Assembly (NCBI GenBank): GCA_916613615.1
Contig: OU744737.1
Coordinates: forward strand, 888,001-952,000
Origin: Steromphala cineraria
Lineage: Eukaryota > Mollusca > Gastropoda > Trochida > Trochidae
Reading direction: 5' to 3'
Length of the DNA stretch: 64,000 bases
Below the pieces are notes generated by a model. It was not told the origin of the DNA. It saw only the letters and a list, made by a program, of their open reading frames with translations, and ran no database searches. Of the stretch, positions 51,486-64,000 are shown one piece after another (the first letter of the stretch is position 1; each line of letters begins with the position of its first letter). A program made the translations under genes and the position numbers.

Positions 51486-54400
51486 GCGGCTTGGTAAGAC
51501 GATCCCTGATTGATCAATTCGAAAGGTCGGCTAACGCGACCCGCTACTACATCTCGCTAGACTCAATATCGGAGTGAAACAGGTATTATTGAGGCTAGTT
51601 TTACTGAGATTGACACTGGAGGGATAGAAGTATAATAATTAAACTAATTTCACATCTTTGTTTTCAATTAATCCATATTCATAACAATTGGGGTATTGAA
51701 GAATGTTAATTTATTTATTTTAAATAACGTACATGGGTTATTTATATAATTGTACATGTATATATATGTTTCACCGATGACAATCGAGAATGATGTACAA
51801 ATAACATAATTTATCATCCAAAACTGTTTATATCGCAGGGGATATCGGATATTTGTTACTTTTATCAACTTGTGTTGATATGTTTGATACCAGAAGACAT
51901 TCGGGTGCGATTCTCTATTTATAGTGTTGTCTTGCGTGCATGCATCAACGATCGAACTGTATATTTTACGCGCGCTTCGTTTATGTTTTGATAATCTTAT
52001 CTAATTTAAATTTTAATATCTATTGTAATTTATCATCATGTTCGCTCTCAAGAGGCTATTCAAGCCACGTCTTCCATTGTTTGGCTCTGTTACAAGTTGG
52101 CTCCTCTCCTGATTCTTTCACTGTCTCAGGCCTAGCAGTGAACATTTAACAGGGAGACCAGTCTTACTTTCCTTCATTCAAATATCATACTACATCCCGA
52201 CATCATGTCAGGAAGACTCAGAAATAAGTTAAATCAAAACAAGCCTATACGAAGCCTCAAGATCTTAATTATTATTCTTGAAATAAATAAATCAGTCTCC
52301 CTTTTAATTTATTTAATCATATTTCAAATTTTAGATTTATTGAAAATTTTATTTCATAGTCTAGTCAGATTGACTGTTGGCTTTTAAACATATACATTTC
52401 ATACATATAGAATCCCAGTCTTGAAAAAGGAAATTGAATGTTTAACAACGTCGCTGACGTTGCTTGGTTGCAAACAGTTTGGAATTGTTTCATTAGCCAG
52501 TAAAATGCTTCACACTTTGGAAGAAGTGATCGAGTTCATTCTAAAAGGGAGATAAGTTTTATCACTATCAATGTGCCATTTTTTGTTACATTTGGTTGTT
52601 TATTTTTATGGCTAGTTTACCTTATGTCAAAACTATCAATGCGTTGTATATACATGAAATTGCCGATACTTCTAGTAAAATAATAACGACTTGAAATCGT
52701 TCAGATAAATGGTATCACTTTTTTGTAAATGAATTCAAACCAATGACGCGGTCCAAAGTCTGAATCTGTCTATAGGTCAGGGTAACAAATGCTTTATCTT
52801 TTGTCAATGTCATAATAATGCAAATAAATCATTTAAATACTTGTATTTTATTATTTGTTTCGTGTTAAAATGTATCAAATCAGGATGAAGCTTTCGCTTA
52901 CAAAGGCACAACTGTCCAATCCTATGAGAGGGGCGATATGTCGTTATTTATTAAGTCATTCAACGACTATTTTGCTTAATATTTTCACAAACGAAGTATC
53001 GATATTGTACTCGTCTCTGCCTTGAGGAAATGTTACCTATAATTTTCTCAGCAAAAAAAGACGAGGTTTACATGATTATTCGCAGAATTTCAAACTGGAT
53101 ACGCGTATGGATATGGATAATAGTCATATTACTACATATCTTACATACACATACATATCTGTGCACGGGAGTGTGTTTTTAATAGATTAATAGATTCTCA
53201 ATACATTGTTCCTCGTTGGTCGGAGGTAAAAGATCTTACGTTTTAACGATCATGTGCACACGTTTTATCGCTGAATTATTCATACCTGAAGAATTCATTC
53301 AAATATCAAAAATCGCTCAGCATTTTTCGGCCTGTTGTGAAGTTTTTCGAAAAGGATTGAAAAGAGGTCAAATAGGGTTTGTATAGGCTGTTGTAACACC
53401 GGCATTTATAGTAAGAAAAAAGATCAGAATTCAACAAAGATTCGTTAAATCAGGATCGTTTGACCACCAACAGCTAAGCGTACACAGGGTCTAGATTCAA
53501 ATACCCGGATGCATTAATAAAGGAAAAACGAAGCTTTGTATTGTTTATTTCACACATTCCTTATTACAAGCCAAGCCCTCGATGAAAATAAATAAATACT
53601 AAATAAATACTACGTACCATTTCACACTATAAATTAGTAAAAGATAAAATGTTGATACATAAAGCAAAAAATGATATGATCACTCATAATAAATACATTC
53701 AAATGGTTTCAATCAAATGTCACCCACCTATTATCTTCTGTCTTTAAAACGATAACCCTATCAATACTCACTTAGTTTTCAATTTGATTTTCAAAAGGTT
53801 GCATAAAAGAGGGTAATTAACATGTTAATCTATAAAATGCGATTTGATAAAACTTGATAACTTGTGATTCGTAGGAGTGCATCATTAGTGTGGTTTTATG
53901 GAAATCTAGAAATAAATACTACTTTGATTGGAACGTTATTTTAGTGAAATGAATCATGATTTATGAAAGCATATGGCCCTCAAATATGATTTACTGGTAT
54001 ATTTTAACATGTGTCACTCTTCAAGAATGAATAATAATTTATTGAAAAATACAGAACCAAATTTATCAAAGCAAACCAATTTAATTTAAAATATTATTCC
54101 TTTTTCAATTTCACAAAGCCATGCATAGCAATGTGTGCTGGTGCGTGTCAATGACCGTGTTTTGCGAGAAAAGCATGCACCCTGCTTTGCAGTGTAACCC
54201 TACGGTCTCTCTAATCCATGAATGAACTCATTGACGACTACTTCAGGGGGAGTTGCAAAAATGTTTTCCTTTTCATCTTCAAATGGAGGAATCTTGGCAA
54301 AGAAACACCAAACACCAGTTGAGATGTGGGAACAGATATGCATAAAAAATAATGAAAGACGTTTGCCGAGATGCAATCACTTGGTTGTTGGTTTGAAGGA

Positions 54401-54786
54401 AATTAGAAAAGGGATGCGCCGAGTCTCTCAATTTCGTTTACTATAAAAGTAAACAAAGCTAATAAGCAAGATTCAGAAGCTATTAACATCATCCTTCCAT
54501 GTAAAGTACACTGACATTTTGATTCCTGGCACATTCCGGACAAAACAGGGCCTAGACGCACGGTTATTGAACAATGGGAGGGGTGCTCTTTCAGAGGCAT
54601 TCTCACGCGTAGTGATACAGAAAAACGCCATATTTCGAAAGACCAAATATGGTTGAGACTACGATAACGTAGTAACCCTCTTACTATAAAAGTTGTGAAC
54701 CCCGACCCTTCTTTGGCACTGAATTGCTTTTGAACGGGGTGGCGGAATTACAAATGGTTTATATCATTGTAAAGGACGAAGAACGA
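51486..54786 (+). repeat. 3.3-kb macrosatellite, unit 2 (3301 bp)
   Basis: The same start motif recurs. It contains TATAAAAG boxes (51141 and 51385) and a 130-bp remnant of the right half of MITE S. The coding-looking frame seen in units 3-5 (see unit 3) is frameshifted here and in unit 1. Confidence 0.95.
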
Positions 54787-57700
54787 GCGGCTTGGTAAGA
54801 CGATCCCTGATTGATCAATTCGAAAGGTCGGCTAACGCGACCCGCTACTACATCTCGCTAGACTCAATATCGGAGTGAAACAGGTATTATTGAGGCTAGT
54901 TTTACTGAGATTGACACTGGAGGGATAGAAGTATAATAATTAAACTAATTTCACATCTTTGTTTTCAATTAATCCATATTCATAACAATTGGGGTATTGA
55001 AGAATGTTAATTTATTTATTTTAAATAACGTACATGGGTTATTTATATACTTGTACATGTATATATATGTTTCACCGATGACAATCAAGAATGATGTACA
55101 AATAACATAATTTATCATCCAAAACTGTTTATATCGCAGGGGATATCGGATATTTGTTACTTTTATCAACTTGTGTTGATATGTTTGATACCAGAAGACA
55201 TTCGGGTGCGATTCTCTATTTATAGTGTTGTCTTGTGTGCATGCATCAACGATCGAAATGTATAGTTTACGCGCGCTTCGTTTATGTTTTGATAATCTTA
55301 TCTAATTTAAATTTCAATATTTATTGTAATTATCATCATGTTCGCTCTCAAGAGGCTATTCAAGACACGTCTTCCATTGTTTGGCTCTGTTACAAGTTGG
55401 CTCCTTTCCTGATTCTTTCACTATCTCAGGCCTAGCAGTGAACATTTAACAGGGAGACCAGTCTTATTTTCCTTCATTCAAATATCATACTACATCCCGA
55501 CATCATGTCAGGAAGACTCAGAAATAAGTTAAATCAAAACAAGCCTATACGAAGCCTCAAGATCTTAATTATTATTCTTGAAATAAATAAATCAGTCTCC
55601 CTTTTAATTTATTTAATCATATTTCAAATTTTAGATTTATTGAAAATTTTATTTCATAGTCTAGTCAGATTGACTGTTGGCTTTTAAACATATACATTTC
55701 ATACATATAGAATCCCAGTCTTGAAAAAGGAAATTGAATGTTTAACAACGTCGCTGACGTTGCTTGGTTGCAAACAGTTTGGAATTGTTTCATTAGCCAG
55801 TAAAATGCTTCACATTTTGGAAGAAGTGATCGAGTTCATTCTAAAAGGGAGAAAAGTTTTATCACTATCAATGTGCCATTTTTTGTTACATTTGGTTGTT
55901 TATTTTTATGGCTAGTTTACCTTATGTCAAAACTATCAATGCGTTGTATAAACATGAAATTGCCGATACTTCTAGTAAAATAATAACGACTTGAAATCGT
56001 TCAGATAAATGGTATCACTTTTTTGTAAATGAATTCAAACCAATGCTAGCGCATGACGCGGCCCAAAGTCTGAATCTGTCTATAGGTCAGGGTAACAAAT
56101 GCTTTATCTTTTGTCAATGTCACAATAATGCAAATAAATCATTTAAATACTTGTATTTTATTATTTGTTTCGTGTTAAAATGTATCAAATAAGGATGAAG
56201 CTTTCGCTTACAAAGGCACAACTGTCCAATCCTTTGAGAAAGGGCGATATGTCGTTATTTATTAAGTCATTCAACGACTATTTTGCTCAAGATTTTTCAC
56301 AAACGAAGTATCGATATTGTACTCGTCTCTGCCTTGAGGAAATGTTACCTATAATTTTCTCAGCAAAAAAAGACGAGGTTTACATGATTATTCGCAGAAT
56401 TTCAAACTGGATACGCGTATGAATATGGATATTTATCATATTACTGCATGGTATTACTACATATCTTACATACACATACACGGTGCACGGGAGTGTGTTT
56501 TTTAATAGATTAATAGATTTTCAATACATTGTTTCTCGTTGGTCGGAGGTAATATTATTTATATATATTTAACGATCATGTGCACACGTTTTATCTCTGA
56601 ATTATTCATACCTGAAGAATTCATTCAAATATCAAAATTGCTCTACATTTTTCTGTTGTGAAGTTTTTCGAAATGGGTTGAAAAGAGGTCATATAGGGTT
56701 TGTATAGGCTGTTGTAACACAGGCATTTTAAAGTAAGACAAAAGATCAGAATTCAACGAAGATTCGTAAAATCAGGATCGTTTGACCACCAACAGCTAAG
56801 CGTACACAGGGTCTAGATTCAAATACCCGGATTCATTAATAAATGAAAAACGAAGCTTTGTATTGTTTATTTCACACATTCCTTATTACAAGCCAAGCCC
56901 TCGATGAAAATAAATAAATACTAAATAAATACTACGTACCATTTCACACCATAAATTAGTAAAAGATAAAATTTTGATACATAATGCAAAAAATGATATG
57001 ATCACTCATAATAAATACATTCAAATGGTTTCAATCAAATGTCACCCACCTATTATCTTCTGTCTTTAAAACGATAACCCTATCAATACTCACTTAGTTT
57101 TCAATTTGATTTTCAAAAGGTTACATAAAAGGGGGTAATTATCATGTTAAGCTATAAAATGCGATTTGATAAAACTTGATAACTTGCGATTCGTAGGAGT
57201 GCATCATTAGTGTGGTTTTATGGAAATCTAGAAATAAATACTACTATGATTGGAACGTTATTTTAGTGAAATGAATCATGATTTATGAAAGAATATGGCC
57301 CTCAAATATGACTTACAGGTATATTTTAACATGTGTCCCTCGTCAAGAATGAATATTAATTTATTGAAAAATACAGAACCAAATTTATCAAAGCAAACCA
57401 ATTTAAATATTATTCTTTTTTCAATTTCGCAAAGCCAAGCAAAGCCTAGCAAGGTGTGCTGGTGCGTGTCAATGCCCGTGTTTTGCGACAAAAGCATGCA
57501 TCCTGCTTTGCAGTGTAACCCTACGGTCTCTCTAATCCATGAATGAACTCATTGACGACTACTTCAGGGGGAGTTGCAAAAATGTTTTCCTTTTCATCTT
57601 CAAATGGAGGAATCTTGGCAAAGAAACCCCAAACACCAGTTGAGATGTGAGAACAGATATGCATAAAAAATAATGAAAGACGTTTGCCGAGATGCAATCA

Positions 57701-58107
57701 CTTGGTTGTTGGTTTGAAGGAAATTAGAAAAGGGATGCGCCGAGCCTCTCAATTTCGTTTACTATAAAAGTAAACAAAGCTAATAAGCAAGATTCAGAAG
57801 CTATTAACATCATCCTTCCATGTAAAGTACACTGACATTTTGATTCCTGGCACATTCCGGACAAAACAGGGCCTAGACGCACGGTTATTGAACAATGGGA
57901 GGGGTGCTCTTTCAGAGGCATTCTCACGCGTAGTGATACAGAAAAACGCCATATTTGGAAAGACCAAATATGGTTGAGACTACGATAACGTAGTAACCCT
58001 CTTACTATAAAAGTTGTGAACCCCGACCCTTCTTTGGCACTGAATTGCTTTTGAACGGGGTGGCGGAATTACAAATGGTTTATATCATTGTAAAGGACGA
58101 AGAACGA
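54787..58107 (+). repeat. 3.3-kb macrosatellite, unit 3 (3321 bp)
   Basis: Nearly identical to units 4 and 5. The best open frame is 56180-56422 (ATG, 80 codons, contains SFNDYFAQDFSQTKYRY and CLEEMLPIIFSAKKDE), present in units 3, 4 (59501) and 5 (62816). I do not recognise it, and identity among recent copies is no evidence of selection. Confidence 0.95.
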
Positions 58108-61100
58108 GCGGCTTGGTAAGACGATCCCTGATTGATCAATTCGAAAGGTCGGCTAACGCGACCCGCTACTACATCTCGCTAGACTCAATATCGGAGTGAA
58201 ACAGGTATTATTGAGGCTAGTTTTACTGAGACTGACACTGGAGGGATAGAAGTATAATAATTAAACTTATTTCACATCTTTGTTTTCAATTAATCGATAT
58301 TCATAACAATTGCGGTATTGAAGAATGTTAATTTATTTATTTTAAATAACGTACATGGGTTATTTATATACTTGTACATGTATATATATGTTTCACCGAT
58401 GACAATCAAGAATGATGTACAAATAACATAATTTATCATCCAAAACTGTTTATATCGCAGGGGATATCGGATATTTGTTACTTTTATCAACTTGTGTTGA
58501 TATGTTTGATACCAGAAGACATTCGGGTGCGATTCTCTATTTATAGTGTTGTCTTGTGTGCATGCATCAACGATCGAAATGTATAGTTTACGCGCGCTTC
58601 GTTTATGTTTTGATAATCTTATCTAATTTAAATTTCAATATTTATTGTAATTATCATCATGTTCGCTCTCAAGAGGCTATTCAAGACACGTCTTCCATTG
58701 TTTGGCTCTGTTACAAGTTGGCTCCTTTCCTGATTCTTTCACTATCTCAGGCCTAGCAGTGAACATTTAACAGGGAGACCAGTCTTATTTTCCTTCATTC
58801 AAATATCATACTACATCCCGACATCATGTCAGGAAGACTCAGAAATAAGTTAAATCAAAACAAGCCTATACGAAGCCTCAAGATCTTAATTATTATTCTT
58901 GAAATAAATAAATCAGTCTCCCTTTTAATTTATTTAATCATATTTCAAATTTTAGATTTATTGAAAATTTTATTTCATAGTCTAGTCAGATTGACTGTTG
59001 GCTTTTAAACATATACATTTCATACATATAGAATCCCAGTCTTGAAAAAGGAAATTGAATGTTTAACAACGTCGCTGACGTTGCTTGGTTGCAAACAGTT
59101 TGGAATTGTTTCATTAGCCAGTAAAATGCTTCACATTTTGGAAGAAGTGATCGAGTTCATTCTAAAAGGGAGAAAAGTTTTATCACTATCAATGTGCCAT
59201 TTTTTGTTACATTTGGTTGTTTATTTTTATGGCTAGTTTACCTTATGTCAAAACTATCAATGCGTTGTATAAACATGAAATTGCCGATACTTCTAGTAAA
59301 ATAATAACGACTTGAAATCGTTCAGATAAATGGTATCACTTTTTTGTAAATGAATTCAAACCAATGCTAGCGCATGACGCGGCCCAAAGTCTGAATCTGT
59401 CTATAGGTCAGGGTAACAAATGCTTTATCTTTTGTCAATGTCACAATAATGCAAATAAATCATTTAAATACTTGTATTTTATTATTTGTTTCGTGTTAAA
59501 ATGTATCAAATAAGGATGAAGCTTTCGCTTACAAAGGCACAACTGTCCAATCCTTTGAGAAAGGGCGATATGTCGTTATTTATTAAGTCATTCAACGACT
59601 ATTTTGCTCAAGATTTTTCACAAACGAAGTATCGATATTGTACTCGTCTCTGCCTTGAGGAAATGTTACCTATAATTTTCTCAGCAAAAAAAGACGAGGT
59701 TTACATGATTATTCGCAGAATTTCAAACTGGATACGCGTATGAATATGGATATTTATCATATTACTGCATGGTATTACTACATATCTTACATACACATAC
59801 ACGGTGCACGGGAGTGTGTTTTTTAATAGATTAATAGATTTTCAATACATTGTTCCTCGTTGGTCGGAGGTAATATTATTTATATATATTTAACGATCAT
59901 GTGCACACGTTTTATCCCTGAATTATTCATACCTGAAGAATTCATTCAAATATCAAAATTGCTCTACATTTTTCTGTTGTGAAGTTTTTCGAAATGGGTT
60001 GAAAAGAGGTCATATAGGGTTTGTATAGGCTGTTGTAACACAGGCATTTTAAAGTAAGACAAAAGATCAGAATTCAACGAAGATTCGTAAAATCAGGATC
60101 GTTTGACCACCAACAGCTAAGCGTACACAGGGTCTAGATTCAAATACCCGGATTCATTAATAAATGAAAAACGAAGCTTTGTATTGTTTATTTCACACAT
60201 TCCTTATTACAAGCCAAGCCCTCGATGAAAATAAATAAATACTAAATAAATACTACGTACCATTTCACACCATAAATTAGTAAAAGATAAAATTTTGATA
60301 CATAATGCAAAAAATGATATGATCACTCATAATAAATACATTCAAATGGTTTCAATCAAATGTCACCCACCTATTATCTTCTGTCTTTAAAACGATAACC
60401 CTATCAATACTCACTTAGTTTTCAATTTGATTTTCAAAAGGTTACATAAAAGGGGGTAATTATCATGTTAAGCTATAAAATGCGATTTGATAAAACTTGA
60501 TAACTTGCGATTCGTAGGAGTGCATCATTAGTGTGGTTTTATGGAAATCTAGAAATAAATACTACTATGATTGGAACGTTATTTTAGTGAAATGAATCAT
60601 GATTTATGAAAGAATATGGCCCTCAAATATGACTTACAGGTATATTTTAACATGTGTCCCTCGTCAAGAATGAATATTAATTTATTGAAAAATACAGAAC
60701 CAAATTTATCAAAGCAAACCACTTTAAATATTATTCTTTTTTCAATTTCACAAAGCAAAGCAAAGCGTAGCAATGTGTGCTGGTGCGTGTCAATGCCCGT
60801 GTTTTGCGAGAAAAGCTAGCATCCTGCTTGTAACCCTACGGTCTCTCTAATCCATGAATGAACTCATTGACGACTACTTCAGGGGGAGTTGCAAAAATGT
60901 TTTCCTTTTCATCTTCAAATGGAGGAATCTTGGCAAAGAAACCCCAAACACCAGTTGAGATGTGAGAACAGATATGCATAAAAAATAATGAAAGACGTTT
61001 GCCGAGATGCAATCACTTGGTTGTTGGTTTGAAGGAAATTAGAAAAGGGATGCGCCGAGCCTCTCAATTTCGTTTACTATAAAAGTAAACAAAGCTAATA

Positions 61101-61422
61101 AGCAAGATTCAGAAGCTATTAACATCATCCTTCCATGTAAAGTACACTGACATTTTGATTCCTGGCACATTCCGGACAAAACAGGGCCTAGACGCACGGT
61201 TATTGAACAATGGGAGGGGTGCTCTTTCAGAGGCATTCTCACGCGTAGTGATACAGAAAAACGCCATATTTGGAAAGACCAAATATGGTTGAGACTACGA
61301 TAACGTAGTAACCCTCTTACTATAAAAGTTGTGAACCCCGACCCTTCTTTGGCACTGAATTGCTTTTGAACGGGGTGGCGGAATTACAAATGGTTTATAT
61401 CATTGTAAAGGACGAAGAACGA
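58108..61422 (+). repeat. 3.3-kb macrosatellite, unit 4 (3315 bp)
   Basis: Start motif at 58108. It differs from unit 3 by scattered single bases, and from unit 5 by very few. Confidence 0.95.
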
Positions 61423-64000
61423 GCGGCTTGGTAAGACGATCCCTGATTGATCAATTCGAAAGGTCGGCTAACGCGACCCGCTACTACATCTCGCTAGACT
61501 CAATATCGGAGTGAAACAGGTATTATTGAGGCTAGTTTTACTGAGACTGACACTGGAGGGATAGAAGTATAATAATTAAACTTATTTCACATCTTTGTTT
61601 TCAATTAATCGATATTCATAACAATTGCGGTATTGAAGAATGTTAATTTATTTATTTTAAATAACGTACATGGGTTATTTATATACTTGTACATGTATAT
61701 ATATGTTTCACCGATGACAATCAAGAATGATGTACAAATAACATAATTTATCATCCAAAACTGTTTATATCGCAGGGGATATCGGATATTTGTTACTTTT
61801 ATCAACTTGTGTTGATATGTTTGATACCAGAAGACATTCGGGTGCGATTCTCTATTTATAGTGTTGTCTTGCGTGCATGCATCAACGATCGAAATGTATA
61901 TTTTACGCGCGCTTCGTTTATGTTTTGATAATCTTATCTAATTTAAATTTCAATATTTATTGTAATTATCATCATGTTCGCTCTCAAGAGGCTATTCAAG
62001 ACACGTCTTCCATTGTTTGGCTCTGTTACAAGTTGGCTCCTTTCCTGATTCTTTCACTATCTCAGGCCTAGCAGTGAACATTTAACAGGGAGACCAGTCT
62101 TATTTTCCTTCATTCAAATATCATACTACATCCCGACATCATGTCAGGAAGACTCAGAAATAAGTTAAATCAAAACAAGCCTATACGAAGCCTCAAGATC
62201 TTAATTATTATTCTTGAAATAAATAAATCAGTCTCCCTTTTAATTTATTTAATCATATTTCAAATTTTAGATTTATTGAAAATTTTATTTCATAGTCTAG
62301 TCAGATTGACTGTTGGCTTTTAAACATATACATTTCATACATATAGAATCCCAGTCTTGAAAAAGGAAATTGAATGTTTAACAACGTCGCTGACGTTGCT
62401 TGGTTGCAAACAGTTTGGAATTGTTTCATTAGCCAGTAAAATGCTTCACATTTTGGAAGAAGTGATCGAGTTCATTCTAAAAGGGAGAAAAGTTTTATCA
62501 CTATCAATGTGCCATTTTTTGTTACATTTGGTTGTTTATTTTTATGGCTAGTTTACCTTATGTCAAAACTATCAATGCGTTGTATAAACATGAAATTGCC
62601 GATACTTCTAGTAAAATAATAACGACTTGAAATCGTTCAGATAAATGGTATCACTTTTTTGTAAATGAATTCAAACCAATGCTAGCGCATGACGCGGCCC
62701 AAAGTCTGAATCTGTCTATAGGTCAGGGTAACAAATGCTTTATCTTTTGTCAATGTCACAATAATGCAAATAAATCATTTAAATACTTGTATTTTATTAT
62801 TTGTTTCGTGTTAAAATGTATCAAATAAGGATGAAGCTTTCGCTTACAAAGGCACAACTGTCCAATCCTTTGAGAAAGGGCGATATGTCGTTATTTATTA
62901 AGTCATTCAACGACTATTTTGCTCAATATTTTTCACAAACGAAGTATCGATATTGTACTCGTCTCTGCCTTGAGGAAATGTTACCTATAATTTTCTCAGC
63001 AAAAAAAGACGAGGTTTACATGATTATTCGCAGAATTTCAAACTGGATACGCGTATGAATATGGATATTTATCATATTACTGCATGGTATTACTACATAT
63101 CTTACATACACATACACGGTGCACGGGAGTGTGTTTTTTAATAGATTAATAGATTTTCAATACATTGTTCCTCGTTGGTCGGAGGTAATATTATTTATAT
63201 ATATTTAACGATCATGTGCACACGTTTTATCCCTGAATTATTCATACCTGAAGAATTCATTCAAATATCAAAATTGCTCTACATTTTTCTGTTGTGAAGT
63301 TTTTCGAAATGGGTTGAAAAGAGGTCATATAGGGTTTGTATAGGCTGTTGTAACACAGGCATTTTAAAGTAAGACAAAAGATCAGAATTCAACGAAGATT
63401 CGTAAAATCAGGATCGTTTGACCACCAACAGCTAATCGTACACAGGGTTTGATTCAAATACCCGGATGCATTTATAAATGAAAAACGAAGCTTTGTATTG
63501 TTTATTTCACACATTCCTTATTACAAGCCAAGCCCTCGATGAAAATAAATAAATACTAAATAAATACTACGTACCATTTCACACCATAAATTAGTAAAAG
63601 ATAAAATGTTGATACATAATGCAAAAAATGATATGATCACTCATAACAAATACATTCAAATGGTTTCAATCAAATGTCACCCACCTATTATCTTCTGTCT
63701 TTAAAACGATAACCCTATCAATACTCACTTAGTTTGCAATTTGATTTTCAAAAGGTTGCATAAAAGAGGGTAATTATCATGTTAATCAATAAAATGCGAT
63801 TTGATAAAACTTGATAACTTGTGATTCGTAGGAGTGCATCATTAGTGTGGTTTTATGGAAATCTAGAAATAAATACTACTATGATTGGAACGTTATTTTA
63901 GTGAAATGAATTATGATTTATGAAAGTATGAAAGAATATGGCCCTCAAATATGATTTACAGGTATATTTTAACATGTGTCCCTCGTCAAGAATGAATATT
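61423..64000 (+). repeat. 3.3-kb macrosatellite, unit 5 (cut by window end)
   Basis: 2578 bp of a fifth unit. Its last 600 bp or so (from about 63430) resemble units 1 and 2 at several positions more than units 3 and 4, suggesting exchange between units. Confidence 0.93.

Noticed and set aside
48311..63058. Repeated 60-85 codon frames in the macrosatellite as a gene cluster
   Set aside because: Units are too similar for conservation to mean anything, none matches a family I recognise, and one is frameshifted in two units.

Overview
The window is invertebrate nuclear DNA, AT-rich and very repeat-rich. It has GT-AG introns, tRNA-derived SINEs, LINE fragments, many short inverted-repeat transposons and several large tandem arrays. 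I read it as a marine mollusc, most likely a bivalve; this is inference from repeat style and gene content, not from a species-specific marker. No prokaryotic or viral gene organisation is seen.

Only one intact protein-coding gene is well supported. It lies on the + strand with coding exons at 33060-33973, 42334-42560 and 44914-45236. The joined frame is 487 codons plus stop and encodes a type II membrane, Golgi-type beta-1,6-N-acetylglucosaminyltransferase of the GCNT/Core 2 'Branch' family (CAZy GT14). The phases match at both introns, the acceptor and donor motifs are good, and the family motifs follow in order. A second recognisable protein gene, at 1785-3797 on the - strand, is a broken Crypton-derived tyrosine-recombinase (DUF3504/KIAA1958-like) gene. 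It keeps two good introns but has frameshifts, a 163-bp MITE insertion and a truncated N-terminus. Three degraded LINE fragments (20.99-22.44, 40.73-41.14 and 47.36-47.81 kb) carry RT FADD or C-terminal zinc-knuckle signatures.

Layout: 0-1.2 kb dispersed and 148-bp tandem repeats; 1.8-3.8 kb Crypton pseudogene; 3.8-11.5 kb dispersed repeats and AT-rich spacer; 11.5-13.5 kb a 33/66-bp minisatellite open in one frame on each strand; 14.75-17.52 kb a CpG-dense 20-bp array; 17.5-24 kb MITEs, a LINE and a SINE; 24.37-27.49 kb a 32-bp satellite with higher-order structure; 27.8-33 kb MITEs, nuclear-receptor-motif repeats, foldbacks and pentanucleotides; 33-45.2 kb the GCNT-like gene; 45.3-47.9 kb foldback/MITE cluster; 47.8-64 kb a 3.3-kb macrosatellite, about 4.8 copies, running off the window end.

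The most unusual observation is exon 2 of the GCNT-like gene, which encodes the presumed catalytic glutamate. Its 3' end and 5' splice site are the founding unit of a minisatellite of about 29 copies of 55-56 bp filling intron 2. Its 5' end and 3' splice site are also present as three partial upstream copies separated by CTAC microsatellite. The exon is thus bracketed by arrays of decoy splice sites on both sides.
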